From the NCBI GenBank assembly GCA_038030265.1, contig CM075941.1, forward strand, positions 43,090,164-43,154,163: a stretch of DNA of 64,000 nucleotides, in the 5' to 3' direction. This stretch comes from Corythucha ciliata (lineage: Eukaryota; Arthropoda; Insecta; Hemiptera; Tingidae). The translations under genes and the position numbers were made by a program. Below, piece after piece: positions 32,001 through 41,929 of the stretch. The notes under the pieces were generated by a model. That model worked only from the letters and a program-made list of their open reading frames with translations, made no database searches and was not told where the DNA came from. Numbering within the stretch: the stretch's first letter is position 1; the number at the start of each line of letters is the position of its first letter.

Positions 32001-35000
32001 CTGCCACCAATAGAGCTACGTGTATCTACGCTCAAGCACTCATTCTTGACTACTTTCCATGAGGCCTTAACAATATTGTCGGAACCCATTATAAACTCTT
32101 CATTATACTTTTTGCGAGCTAGCGTTATCATATTTTTGTACTCATACAAAGCACTCTTATACACAATCTTAGCCTCAGGGTCATTTTTTTGTCGAAAATC
32201 ATGATACAATGTCATAACCCGGTCTTTAAGACTACAAATCTCAGGAGACAGCCATCTCAATTTTTTTTGGCCAATTTTAGCCTTAGGTAGAACCACTTTG
32301 GGGATACAAATGTCTCTGTAAAAAACGAGAGTCTTAATAAAACTATCAAAGGCTTCATTGGGCCCACGCGCCTCAACGACGTCGAGCCAATCAACTTTAC
32401 TTAAGCTCCAAATACAAAAGTTTACATTTTCGATGCTGTACACGAATCTCTTTGGTTCAACATTTATCGAGGCCTTACTCGCTTCAGTAAAGTGCAAGAA
32501 AGGCAGGCTGACAACTTGAGCCGCGTGGTCGGAAAAGCCCCAGTCAAACACTTTGGCTTCAAAGAGAAAACATCCACAGTTCCATAATTCATGCTAGACA
32601 ATTTCTCTATGTCCACGTGGCACCTTGAACAAAACCACTTCGTTTTCTTTTGCAACTCGCAAATCATGTCATAATCTTTGCTTGTGAGATTCACACACGA
32701 CAAATGAAACCGTTTTCCGCACGGCCCTTCACAAAAAATTGACCCACCATTGTCCGCAAAAGAACTTAAGCAGAGACCGCATTCAGTCCTCTTCCGAGCG
32801 CCGGCCATTTTTTTCAATCCGTAGGTACGGGGTAAGTCCTCGCATAAACTTGAGGAAAAGCGCTAATTCGAAGCGAAATGGAGAAAATGCTCCAACTCGC
32901 AGCTAAAAATCGAGGATTCACGGCTAAAATTGAGAAATAGTGCTAATCCACAACTTAAGTCCGAAAAAATCGCTATATCGCGCTACCTGGAGGCAAGTTC
33001 GCGGCAAAAATGTAGATAATGCTCCAACTCTCAGATAAAATCAAGAAAAAACGCTAATTCACGATCGCAATTTAGAAAAATTGTTTATTGGTGGATAAAA
33101 TCGAGGAAAAGCGATAATTCACGGTGAAAATTGCGGGAAATCTTTAATTTGCGGCTGAAATACAGAAAATCATTCGTTCACGCCTAATATTAGGGCAAAA
33201 AAGTAATTCGCGGCCTATAATTTGAAAAATATATATTTATTCGCTATTCAATTCGAGCGAAAACGCTAAATTTCGCGTAGGTAAAATTATGAAAAATTGA
33301 AAATTCACGGCTAAAATCAGCGAAAAGCGTTAAAATTCTTGCTGGAACATTGAAAAAAGGCTAAATCGCTTGTAAAATTGAGTAAAAGTGCTACTTTTTG
33401 GTATCCGGAGGCAATTTCACGGCAAAAACTGAGAATACTCCAACTCGCCTGAAGTCGTGGAATAGCGCTAATTAGTGTTATCTAAAAGCAACTTTGCAGC
33501 TAAATTAGCGAAAATCCGCTAGCTCGCAGCTCAAAATAAGATAAAGCGCTAATTTTGGAGTCGAAATTGAGAAAACCCGATTTACTGCTAAAACTGGGCG
33601 AAATTAAGAGCGCTAAATCGATGCTAAAACCGAGAGCAAACGCTAATTCACGGTTAAAATTGAGAAAAGCGCTAATTCCGTGAAATCTTGAGGCAACTCT
33701 GCATCTTAAAAGGCGAAAATACGCTAAACACACCGAAAAAGAGAAAAAGCGCTAATTTACTGCTAAAACTGGGAAAAATCGATTATAAAACCGAGAGGAA
33801 ATGCTAATGCTAAAATTGAGAAAAAGCACTAATTCCATGGTATCTGGAAGTAACTTTGCAGCTAAAAAAAGGCGAATATATGCTAACTTGCAGCTAAATT
33901 TAGGATATAAACTAGCACTAATGTTTAGCCGAAATTGAGAAAAAGCGCTAATTCGTGGTGTCCGGAGGCAAATTTGCAGATAAAATAGCGAAAATCCTCT
34001 AACTCGCTGCTAAATAAAAACTAAGCAATAATTTGTCGCAGAAATTGGGAAAAAGCGCTAATTTAGTGCTAAAATTGAGGAAAAGCGCTAATTCATGGTA
34101 ATCTGCTATCATGGTGCTCTACTGATATCAAGGATAAACGCTAATTCGCAGAAATAATTGAGCAAAAGCGCTAATTTGTGGCTAAAGTTGATAAATGGTA
34201 CTGCTATTTTGCTGCTAAAACTGTGTAAAACAGCTAATTCGTGTTATTTAGAGAAAACTTTGTAGCTAACATTTGGAGAATGTGCTAACGCAGCTAAAAA
34301 ATTGAGAAAAATCTATATAACGTAGTTGAAATTCAGAAAAAGCGTTCATTTCACTGCTAAAACTGGTAAAAAGTGCCAAATCGCTGCTGAAACTGAATAA
34401 AAGGCACTAATTCGCGTCTGAAATTGAGTAATAAACGTTCATTTGTGCCCGAATTGCATGTATAAAAATATATGACTCACGGCAAAAATTGAGGAAAAAC
34501 GCTAATCCACGGCTGGAATTGAGAAAACTTGCCAAATACGTTGCTAAAAATGAGTAAAAGCGCTAATTCGATGCTAGAATTGAGTAGAATCGCCAATGCA
34601 TGCCTGATGACATTCCGGGTGAACATTAATTCACGAATAAACTGGAGAAAAATCACTCATTCGCGGCAAAATTGAAAAATAGCGCTTATTCGCGGCTAAA
34701 ACTGATTAAAAGTGCTAATTCACGGCTGAAATCTTGGAAAAGCGTTGATTCGAAGCTGAAATTGAGGAGAAGGTCTAATTAGCTGTTAAAACTGAGTAAA
34801 AGAGCCAACTCGTGGTATCTGGAGGAAACTTTGCGGCTCAAATTTGGTGGATGAGGTTGAATGAAATTGGTGAAGAGATTGAAATTTTTAGAAAAAGCGC
34901 TAAATTCACTGTTGAAATTAATAAATAGTGCTAATTGGGCACTAAAACTTGCTAAAATCGCTAACTCGTGGCTGAAATTGAAAATTATAAACGCTAAAAT

Positions 35001-38000
35001 TAAAAACTCATGGATGAAATCTAATTCTTCGATAAAAATATAAAATCTAGGAAAAGCGTTAATTCGAGAATAAAATTGTTGAAAACCGCTAATTCGCTGC
35101 AAAAACTGAAAAAAGGCGGCCATTCGTGGGTGAAATTAGGAAGAAAACGTCCATTCAATTGAGAATATATAAAAATCTGTAATTCACGTCTAAAAATTAG
35201 TAAAAAACGTTAAAACGCGGATAAAATTGAGAGAAAACGCAAATCCCGCATTGAGCCGCGCGCTGGAATTGAAAAACGTGCCAAATTCACTGCTAAAAGT
35301 GAGCAAAAGCGCTAATTCATGCTTGACATTTTGAGTAAACGCTAATTCACGGATAAACTCGAGCAAAACCACTAATTCGTGGAAATTGAAAAATATCGCC
35401 TATTTGCTGCTAAAACGGAGTAAACGCGCTAATTCGTGGCATCGTGGCTGAAATTGATGATAATAACCCGCTAATTCGTGGATAAAGTAGAGGAAAAGCG
35501 TGAAAATTATATTATTTGTTATTTTAGATGCTTGAGGGGCCTTATCATAGAGATTTCAGCCACAGGTCTCGTTAGGTGTGTAGGTCCGTCATTGCTTCCC
35601 CTCTCCCTCTTCGGGGGTGACTCCCCCAGAGTCGCAACCCAGCCGGAATTGGGATCGCTTGAGATTTAACAGACAGGTCTAGACGTGAGGGACCAGTGAT
35701 CGAGAGTCGAAGGTGAGAAAGTCCCCCCCCCCCACTCACAGGTCCTCTCACCAACAGCCAGGCAACCATTCGGACCGTTGAACAGGGCCTGTGGTTGTCC
35801 GAAACCTCTCAGGCGTCTCGCAATGACCAGTATGGACTCGCCAAGGCCTGCGGCATGCCAAGATCTTCACTCTCCCCGGACTGGACACAGTCTCTTTCGT
35901 TATAAATTAGCTCCTTAGGATAATGGCAAAGGTTGACAATTTGCCAACCTTATCCCCAAAGGTTGAGGATAAGGTTGTACCTTAATATCCTCAACAAAGG
36001 TGGCCAATTTTCGGCTCCGAAATTGTTAGTTTCCAGCCAATCGCGACGCATGGATTAATAAACCCTAAATGTCTCTTTTAGAACGGATCATCGTTTAATT
36101 TTTATTATTTTTTTAATTCGTTTTCCTTTTGTTTTCTTCCAGTGGTCGATTCCACGGCAAAAATACCTGACGGCATCCTACAGGGCAACTTTTATGAACT
36201 GGGCAGCTACGACCAGTGCGTCGGCGTCCACGGACAAGTCTCCGACTTCTCCATCGATGGACAATACTGCCTGGTCGACTTGTCGTTTAAAATACCAGAA
36301 AATTTGACCATAGAAGTTAGTTGGATGCGTTTTTAACGGCTTTGGAGGAGGAGGAGGGGGGTGATCGATCAAACATGTGTCCGTCATTTATAACGTTATA
36401 ACACAGGTGAACGGCGTAACAAGCACTCTCGCCTTTCTACTCGGCAAGGACACTGTTACGTTCAGTTTGGGGCAGTGTTTTCCGTCCACCTGTAAACCGT
36501 GGGTGTTGGAGGCCGCATATAATGACGTCCTTAAACTACCCAACCGGTTGACGAACAATTCGTACGAGTTGCAAGTGAATATTTCAACGTCCGATTGTCA
36601 CACATCGGCCGTTGCTCCACTGTCGACTTCACAATGGGTAATGCTGTAAGTTTTCTTTGGCGTTTTTTGTGTGTGTGTGTTTTTTTTTTCTCTCTAAAAG
36701 TCGGAAACTCAAGCCCATTCGATATTTCAATAGACACAAGTGTAAATTACGGTTTTTTTTTCGTTATGAGTCATGAAGTTTCAACAATTTTCCTCAGACC
36801 CCTTGTCTTTCCGGCTGATTCATTGAAAATTCGATTAAAAAACATTTAGTTTCCGACCGATCCTCTAAGCCCTACACAAATAAACCAGCCCGTAACGATA
36901 AAGTAACATCCTCTTTTGATTTCTCTCCTCCGCAGGGTCTTCACTATTATCCTCGTGCTTATCGTAGCCGCCTGTACCACGATAGATATGCTCCACGTGA
37001 GGAAACAAGTGAATTCAAATGGTCAAGGTACACTTCCCTCTCTCCAACCCTCGTCTCTAACCTTTACAAAACTTTTTCCGCCATTTCTTCAGCTCCCAGC
37101 ACAACAGAATTTCTGGTCCAGTCATTTTCCGCCCACTACAACGGAACTCGTCTCATTTCAATGGAACCCGTACCTGACGCCATCGCGTGCTTGAACGGCC
37201 TTAAATTTCTGTCCATTTTGTGGGTGTTTCTGGGCCACCGGTATCGCTATTTACTGTTTCAACCTTTGGCAAACTACACGACATTATCCGATGTTAGACT
37301 AATAAACAGTAAAAAAAAATTATTATTACAATAATATTAAGTGGGTTAATTAAAATAAATCGACGTTTACAGCTCGTACAGCAATATTCTAAGGCTTTGA
37401 TAGCAGCTGGTCCGCTGTCAGTAGACACTTTTTTCCTTATTTCGGGCTTGTTGAACATGTTTGGATTTATGAGGATGAGAGAAAAAACAAGAGGGAAACG
37501 AGCTGTATTCTTAGAGGTGGTCACCGGTTACATTCACAGATATCTCAGGTATTGTTCTACTCTATTCATTTGGAGGGAGAAAAGTGACCATTTTTCTTTT
37601 CGTTTCTTATCGTTTTTTTGTAGGTTAACCCCGTCGTACGCCTTTGTAGTCGCCTTTTCAGCGATTTGGATATACAGGCTCGGCGATGGACCCATGTGGA
37701 ATCGAATTGTCTACGAGCGTGTAGCCGAACCGTGTACCATCGCCTGGTGGAAAAACATAATTTATTTGAACAATTACCTTACCGACAATTACGTGAGCCA
37801 TACCCCCCTCCCCTTCCCGTCTATGTGCTAAACTGATCTTGTTTTCATTTGATTAGTGCATGATGCAATCCTGGTATCTATCGGCCGACATGCAACTCTA
37901 CTGGCTTTCGCCCATTCTTATCATTCCACTTTGGCGGTGGCCGGTTTTTGGTTGCATCGTCACGGTGATACTGACCATAGCGTCAATAGCGGCACCGTTC

Positions 38001-41000
38001 ACCGTTGCCTTCATGAATAAAATTTCGTCGCCGCTTCCTATCAATCCCAAGTACTGATGGCTGCTCCCCCCTCCATCCCATCCACCATGGGCTCATAATT
38101 AATTTTTTTCTGTTTTTTTTTTTTTTTTAAATCAAGCGTTACGCTTCAAAGTGAAATTATGTCGATCGAATATTTTCCGACTCACACCAAGGCCACAGCC
38201 TACATAATTGGCATATTCGTAGGGTACATCGTCTATTTGATCAAAGAAGAAAAAATCAACATCCAGATCAAAGCTGTAAAAAATTTGTCTTATTCCTCAC
38301 CCCACCACCACCACCACCAAACATAGTTTTACAGCACGCACTAACCCGCTTACAGGTCTACGCCCTCATATTATGGTTGGTCGCCTTCGCCTGTATGGGC
38401 TACTCAATTTTCGGCGGCTGGCAACTCTACCAGTTGGACTATCAGTACAACGCCGGTCTCTCCTCCTTCTACATCGGTTTTTACCGGTTTTTCTGGGCGC
38501 TCGCCCTGTCCTGGCTCATTCTCGCCTGTATGACGGACCAAGGAGGTTTGTTTTGTTTGACGGGGATTCGGACGTTATTTTGCTTTTTAATCGACGTTTT
38601 CGTTTTTTTTTTTTTTTCAGGCCCTATCAACGATTTTCTGTCCTGGCGTGGGTTCGGCCCCCTTGCAAAACTGACGTATTCAATTTATTTGCTACACATC
38701 GCAGTCATCTCGGTCGGTGTCTCCTCCGTTCGAACCGCCTACTATTTCATGGATTATCAACTGGTGCGATCGTCGTTTCTTTTAAGATTTTGGTTCCCCC
38801 CCCCCCTGCCATCATCACTAGAACCTTACATCGGTCGATTTTTGTTTACACAGGTCCGAACATTTTTGGGTGATCTCGTCATTACGGTGGGATTTTCCGC
38901 GGTGCTGTCACTGATCTTGGAGTCACCGTTTATTGGCGTCGGAAGGATACTGACAGGAAAATGTAAGTAGACTGATTTCAACCATATTTAGAAGGGGGGG
39001 GGCGGTGATCTGACAAAATTTGCCTTCTGGTGAATTCGCCTCCTCCGAAACCACATTTTCTCCAGGTTTTTACTCTTTATTCAAGTGTAATCCCGCACGG
39101 TGGGCTCTTTTAAAAATAAAATTTACGGACCCAGGTTCTTAAAACCCATATTTGACAAGTTTGGGCTCTATAATGTACAAATTTTCCTTAGTTCAACTCC
39201 TAAAAACCAAAATTTCACGGCTTTTGCACTCCACATGAACATATTTAACCGATTTGACTCTTAGAAATTTGTTTTTGAGGTGTTGGCTCTCTCATACAAT
39301 ATCCAAACTTCGCGGGCTCGATTTTCCAAAATTAAGAATTACACGTGATTGTCCCTTTTAGGACAAGATCCCTTCTTTGTAGAGGCGCGGAGCCTGCGCC
39401 TGAAAAAGCCAATTTTACCGGATTGGTTATTTTATAGACGAAATTTCACAGATTTCGACGGCTGAGACAAATAATTTCACGCATTGCCCTTTCAAAAATT
39501 GAATCTTTCGAGAAAAAAAAATTGTACGTGATGGAGGACCCCTATAGTATTTAAAAATATTGATATCCAAAAAAAAAGCGTTCATTGAATATTGAAGTCC
39601 AAAAAAGCGTTCAAACCTCAGGAAAGCTCCAACCACAAAAAAGCTGAGACCACAATAAAACTTCAACCACAAAAACCGCAAAAAAACACCAAACCACAGG
39701 ATCGCCTCAATCGCAAAAACCTCGAAACCACCAATAACGCTCCAACCATGAAACCACGGGAAAGCTCCAACCACAAAACCTCCAAATGAAAGAGACCTCT
39801 AACCCCAAGATCGATCCAACCGCAAAAAAACGCCAAACCACCAAAAAGCTCAGACCACAAAAAACACCAACCACTAAAATCTTCAAACATTAATAGAGCT
39901 CCAACCACAAAAAATGCCTACCACTTAAAGCTCCAAACCACAGAAAAGCTCCAACGCAAAAAAAGCTCCAACCAAAAAATAGCTCAGACCATAAAAACCC
40001 TTCGAACCACGAGAAAGCTGCAACCCCGAGAAGCTTCACTCCGAACCAACAAACAAAAGGTTCCAATTCCAACCATGAAAACCTCCAAACCAATAAGAGC
40101 TCCAATCGCAGCAGAAATGATCCAACCACGAAAACCTCCCACCGCATAAAAAAAGACACCGAGCCAAAAAAAATAAAGCTCGTTTTCATGGTCTGACATG
40201 AGCTTTTTAGTGGGTGCAGCTTTTTTGTGGTTGGAGTGGAGCTTCTCGGGGTTGGAGATTTTCCGTGGTTTGAAGGGGTTTTTGTGGTCAGAGCTTTTTG
40301 GTGGTTTTCACAGGTTTTTGTGGTTTGAGCTTTATTCGTGGTCTGAGCTTTTTGTGGTTGGAGTTTTTTGTGGTTATGTGTTTTTTTTTGCAGTTGGAGG
40401 TTTTCGTGGTACAAACCACGGGAAAACTCCAACCCCGAACAGCTGCAACCATAAAAAAGAGCCTCGGTATTAGATGAGGCTATTTCGTTATTTGGGTGTT
40501 CGTTAGATGGCAACTAGAAAAACTCCAAACCACAGAAAAGCTCCAACCACAGGAAACCTCAAACTACAAACATCCTCTGACCACAAAAAAGCTCCAACCA
40601 CGAATAATGCCTTCCCTTAAAAGCGCCAAACGACAGAAAAGCTCCAACCACAAGAAAGCTCCAACCACAAAAATCCTCTGACCACAAAAAAGCTCCAACC
40701 TCAAAAAACTCCAACCACAAAAAACTCTCCAGACCGCAAAAAACCTCCAAACCCGGTTTGCGACTTGTCCCTGGGACTAATGGGTTAGGTCATTAATGTG
40801 ACCCTTTCCCATTGTGAGAAGACGATAATTTGCCGTACGATGTGGGATGGCCCGACACGTGCAAGACCGGGTTCTCGACCGCGCCCCACCCGTTGGCTGT
40901 TGTCAGATGGCCACTCTGACAACACTCAGCGTGGACCCCGTGAAGGCGGGCGTTTTACAGAGGTGCAAGTAGGCGGTCGGATGGCGCTCTGAGAAGAGCG

Positions 41001-41845
41001 GATTTCCTTGCTCCGTAAAACCTGCAAACCAACAAAATGCTCGAACCACACACAAAAATAATACCCTCCAAAAAGCTCGGACCTCAAAACACCTACAAAC
41101 CACAAAATACCTCCAACCACAAAACCACAAAAAGCACCAATCACACATAGACACCTCCAAACCACGAGGACGTTTTGATTTGCGGAGTCCAATAAATGCT
41201 TGCGGACTCCATTTGTGAAAAGACGATCGAGAGCGGTAATTTAGACACGAAACGTGCTACGAGATGCCAGTAACTTTTACTAGCACATTCTGTGTTAAAT
41301 TGCTGGTCTGCAACGTCATTTTACATGTGAAATTCGCAAGCTTTTGTGGAATCCGCAAATTGAAAGCTTCCCCCCAAACTACCCCCCAAATTAAAAGCTC
41401 CAACCCTAAAAATCTTCAAACCAAAAACGAGCTGTAACCACAAAAAAGCTCCACCCTCCGCCCATCCCAACCATTCAAGCTCCAACCACAACGCAGCAGG
41501 AAATACTACTTTTACCTCATGAACTGACTTTTGGTCAATGAAATCATAAATATTTAAAATTTTGGCGATTCGGTCACGAAACTGAGGAAAGTTGCGATTA
41601 AAAACAGATTGAACCGAATCATAAACAGAATTTCTCACTCTGTGGCCCGGATTTTTGTTTTGTGGCTATTCTTCTGTTTTTCGCGTTGGGCTTCTGCCCA
41701 CCCCCCTCAACAAACAGCCGGTAAATATTGCAATTCTGTTTTTCTTACAGCTGGACCGCGGCGAAAACGAACCGGTGACGACACTGAAGCTGCGGCGCCC
41801 TCAGCGCCAAGCGATATAAACGGCGGGGAAAGGCTAAATTATTGA
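29075..41845 (+). CDS. NRF-6-like acyltransferase (nose resistant to fluoxetine family), 13 exons
   Basis: Exons: 29,075-29,372; 36,143-36,315; 36,407-36,645; 36,936-37,027; 37,093-37,292; 37,373-37,548; 37,624-37,792; 37,857-38,050; 38,137-38,275; 38,356-38,545; 38,621-38,763; 38,854-38,962; 41,751-41,845. All junctions are GT-AG and phase-consistent, giving 738 codons. Residues 1-30 form a signal peptide. Residues about 70-235 are the Cys-rich extracellular NRF domain (WNCVLG, YDQC, GQCFPSTC). From about 238 follows a multi-pass acyltransferase-3 domain with GLKFLSILWVFLGH (His about 316), VDTFFLISGLL, WWKNIIYLNN, WYLSADMQLYWLSP and LTYSIYLLH. The family is linked to lipid or yolk handling and drug uptake in worms; the substrate here is unknown. 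The frame is intact and looks functional. A stop at 38,968-38,970 would end the protein if exon 12 were not spliced. Confidence 0.9.
30377..31748 (-). pseudogene. Reverse transcriptase of the PHD-type non-LTR element
   Basis: The open frame 31,748-30,789 carries the RT blocks VAKVVPLYKGKG, NWRPISVCSVFSKVLERAIY, GQYGFRRGRSTVQAVLSFVE, FCDLSRAFDSITH, SGVPQGSVIGPLLFLIMIND, the catalytic TLFADDTTLRA and VKFLGLWLDSKIGW. After a frameshift near 30,850 the C-terminal tail (YYGLFHSLISYGVILWGNSS to FFTIVL) ends near 30,377. All catalytic motifs are intact. Antisense position in the host intron makes it unlikely to be exonised. Confidence 0.85.
31745..32551 (-). pseudogene. Endonuclease end and linker of the PHD-type non-LTR element
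   Basis: The - frame starts FDWGFSDHAAQVVSLPFL (the SDH catalytic block), then a helical linker with KKLRWLSPEICSLKDRVMTL, ASWKVVKNE and ISESDCIGIVNNLASTGSTDIHEF, which leads into the RT. A frameshift near 31,765 separates it from the RT frame. Confidence 0.8.
32464..32817 (-). pseudogene. PHD-finger ORF start fused to endonuclease tail region
   Basis: On - an ATG opens CGLCLSSFADNGGSIFCEG, CGKRFHLSCVNL and WFCSRCHVDIEK: a C4HC3 PHD finger as found at the start of ORF1 proteins in some CR1-related elements. From about 32,565 the frame no longer matches; the endonuclease end (WGFSDHAAQVVSL) is in another frame. So a large internal deletion joined ORF1 to the last part of the endonuclease. Confidence 0.7.
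32850..35520 (+). repeat. Minisatellite family A array in intron 1
   Basis: About 2.7 kb of ~28-36-bp units with core GCTAATTCGCGGCTAAAATT and an A-rich spacer (gagaaaaag). Units are individually very diverged but the phrase recurs continuously in one orientation. The unit itself contains two related halves (GCTAATT and GCTAAAATT). Non-coding. Confidence 0.85.
35521..36142. other. End of intron 1, unassigned GC-rich block
   Basis: 35,560-35,900 is richer in GC than its neighbours, with a C-run at about 35,725. It resembles no family I know and may be an old retroelement fragment. The polypyrimidine tract and acceptor of exon 2 follow. Confidence 0.4.
38963..41750 (+). other. Intron 12 of the NRF-like gene (2.79 kb)
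   Basis: Donor T|GTAAGT and acceptor TTCTTACAG. Holds minisatellite C-like phrases (about 39,060-39,540), minisatellite B (39,590-41,470), and an unassigned unique block at about 40,760-41,010. Confidence 0.65.
39590..41470. repeat. Minisatellite family B (AAGCTCCAACCACAAAA) in intron 12
   Basis: Units of about 18-28 bp built on AAGCTCCAACCACAAAAA. The orientation is + except 40,198-40,415, where units are inverted (tttttgtggttggagctt), and it returns to + after 40,420. Units are diverged. The block is interrupted by unrelated DNA at about 40,760-41,010. Confidence 0.8.
41751..41845 (+). CDS. Proposed last exon of the NRF-like gene
   Basis: A strong acceptor (ttctgtttttcttacag) is followed by a hydrophilic, basic-then-acidic tail (SGPRRKRTGDDTEAAAPSAP) ending LNY and TGA at 41,843-41,845. 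The phase matches the exon 12 donor exactly, and a cytoplasmic tail after the last membrane span fits the family. The alternative is a protein ending GKCK at 38,970. Confidence 0.6.
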
Positions 41846-41916
41846 AGAAGAAGAAGAAAAAAAAAAACAAAAAACAAACATCCTATATTAAACGAATAAT
41901 AAAAATACAAACATTA

Positions 41917-41922
41917 AATAAA
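41917..41922 (+). terminator. Poly(A) signal of the NRF-like gene
   Basis: AATAAA 72 bp after the proposed stop codon, in AT-rich 3' UTR sequence. Confidence 0.5.
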
Positions 41923-41929
41923 TTTTATA

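Larger units (their letters stand above)
30210..32825 (-). mobile_element. Non-LTR retrotransposon with N-terminal PHD finger, antisense in intron 1
   Basis: On -: a PHD-finger start (32,817), a jump into the endonuclease end, a linker, a complete RT and C-terminal tail, then a 3' end with AATAAATAAAG and a TAATAA-rich tail at about 30,210-30,240. Only about three frame breaks are visible, so it is younger than the other LINE copies here. Most of the endonuclease is deleted. Confidence 0.85.
29373..36142 (+). other. Intron 1 of the NRF-like gene (6.77 kb)
   Basis: Donor CA|GTAAGC and acceptor TTCTTCCAG|TG join the two halves of the NRF domain in frame (WALA-MVDS). The intron contains an antisense non-LTR element (about 30,210-32,825), a minisatellite A array (32,850-35,520) and a GC-rich unassigned block (about 35,560-35,900). 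The other eleven introns are short except the last. Confidence 0.8.

Noticed and set aside
33500..35372. Open frames within minisatellite A encoding repetitive Phe/Leu/Asn-rich peptides
   Set aside because: They arise because the repeat unit is near 30 bp and AT-rich; no start context and the units are non-uniform.
39592..40513. Open frames in minisatellite B (Lys/Asn/Pro-rich on +, Phe/Leu/Gly-rich on -)
   Set aside because: By-products of the repeat inside an intron.
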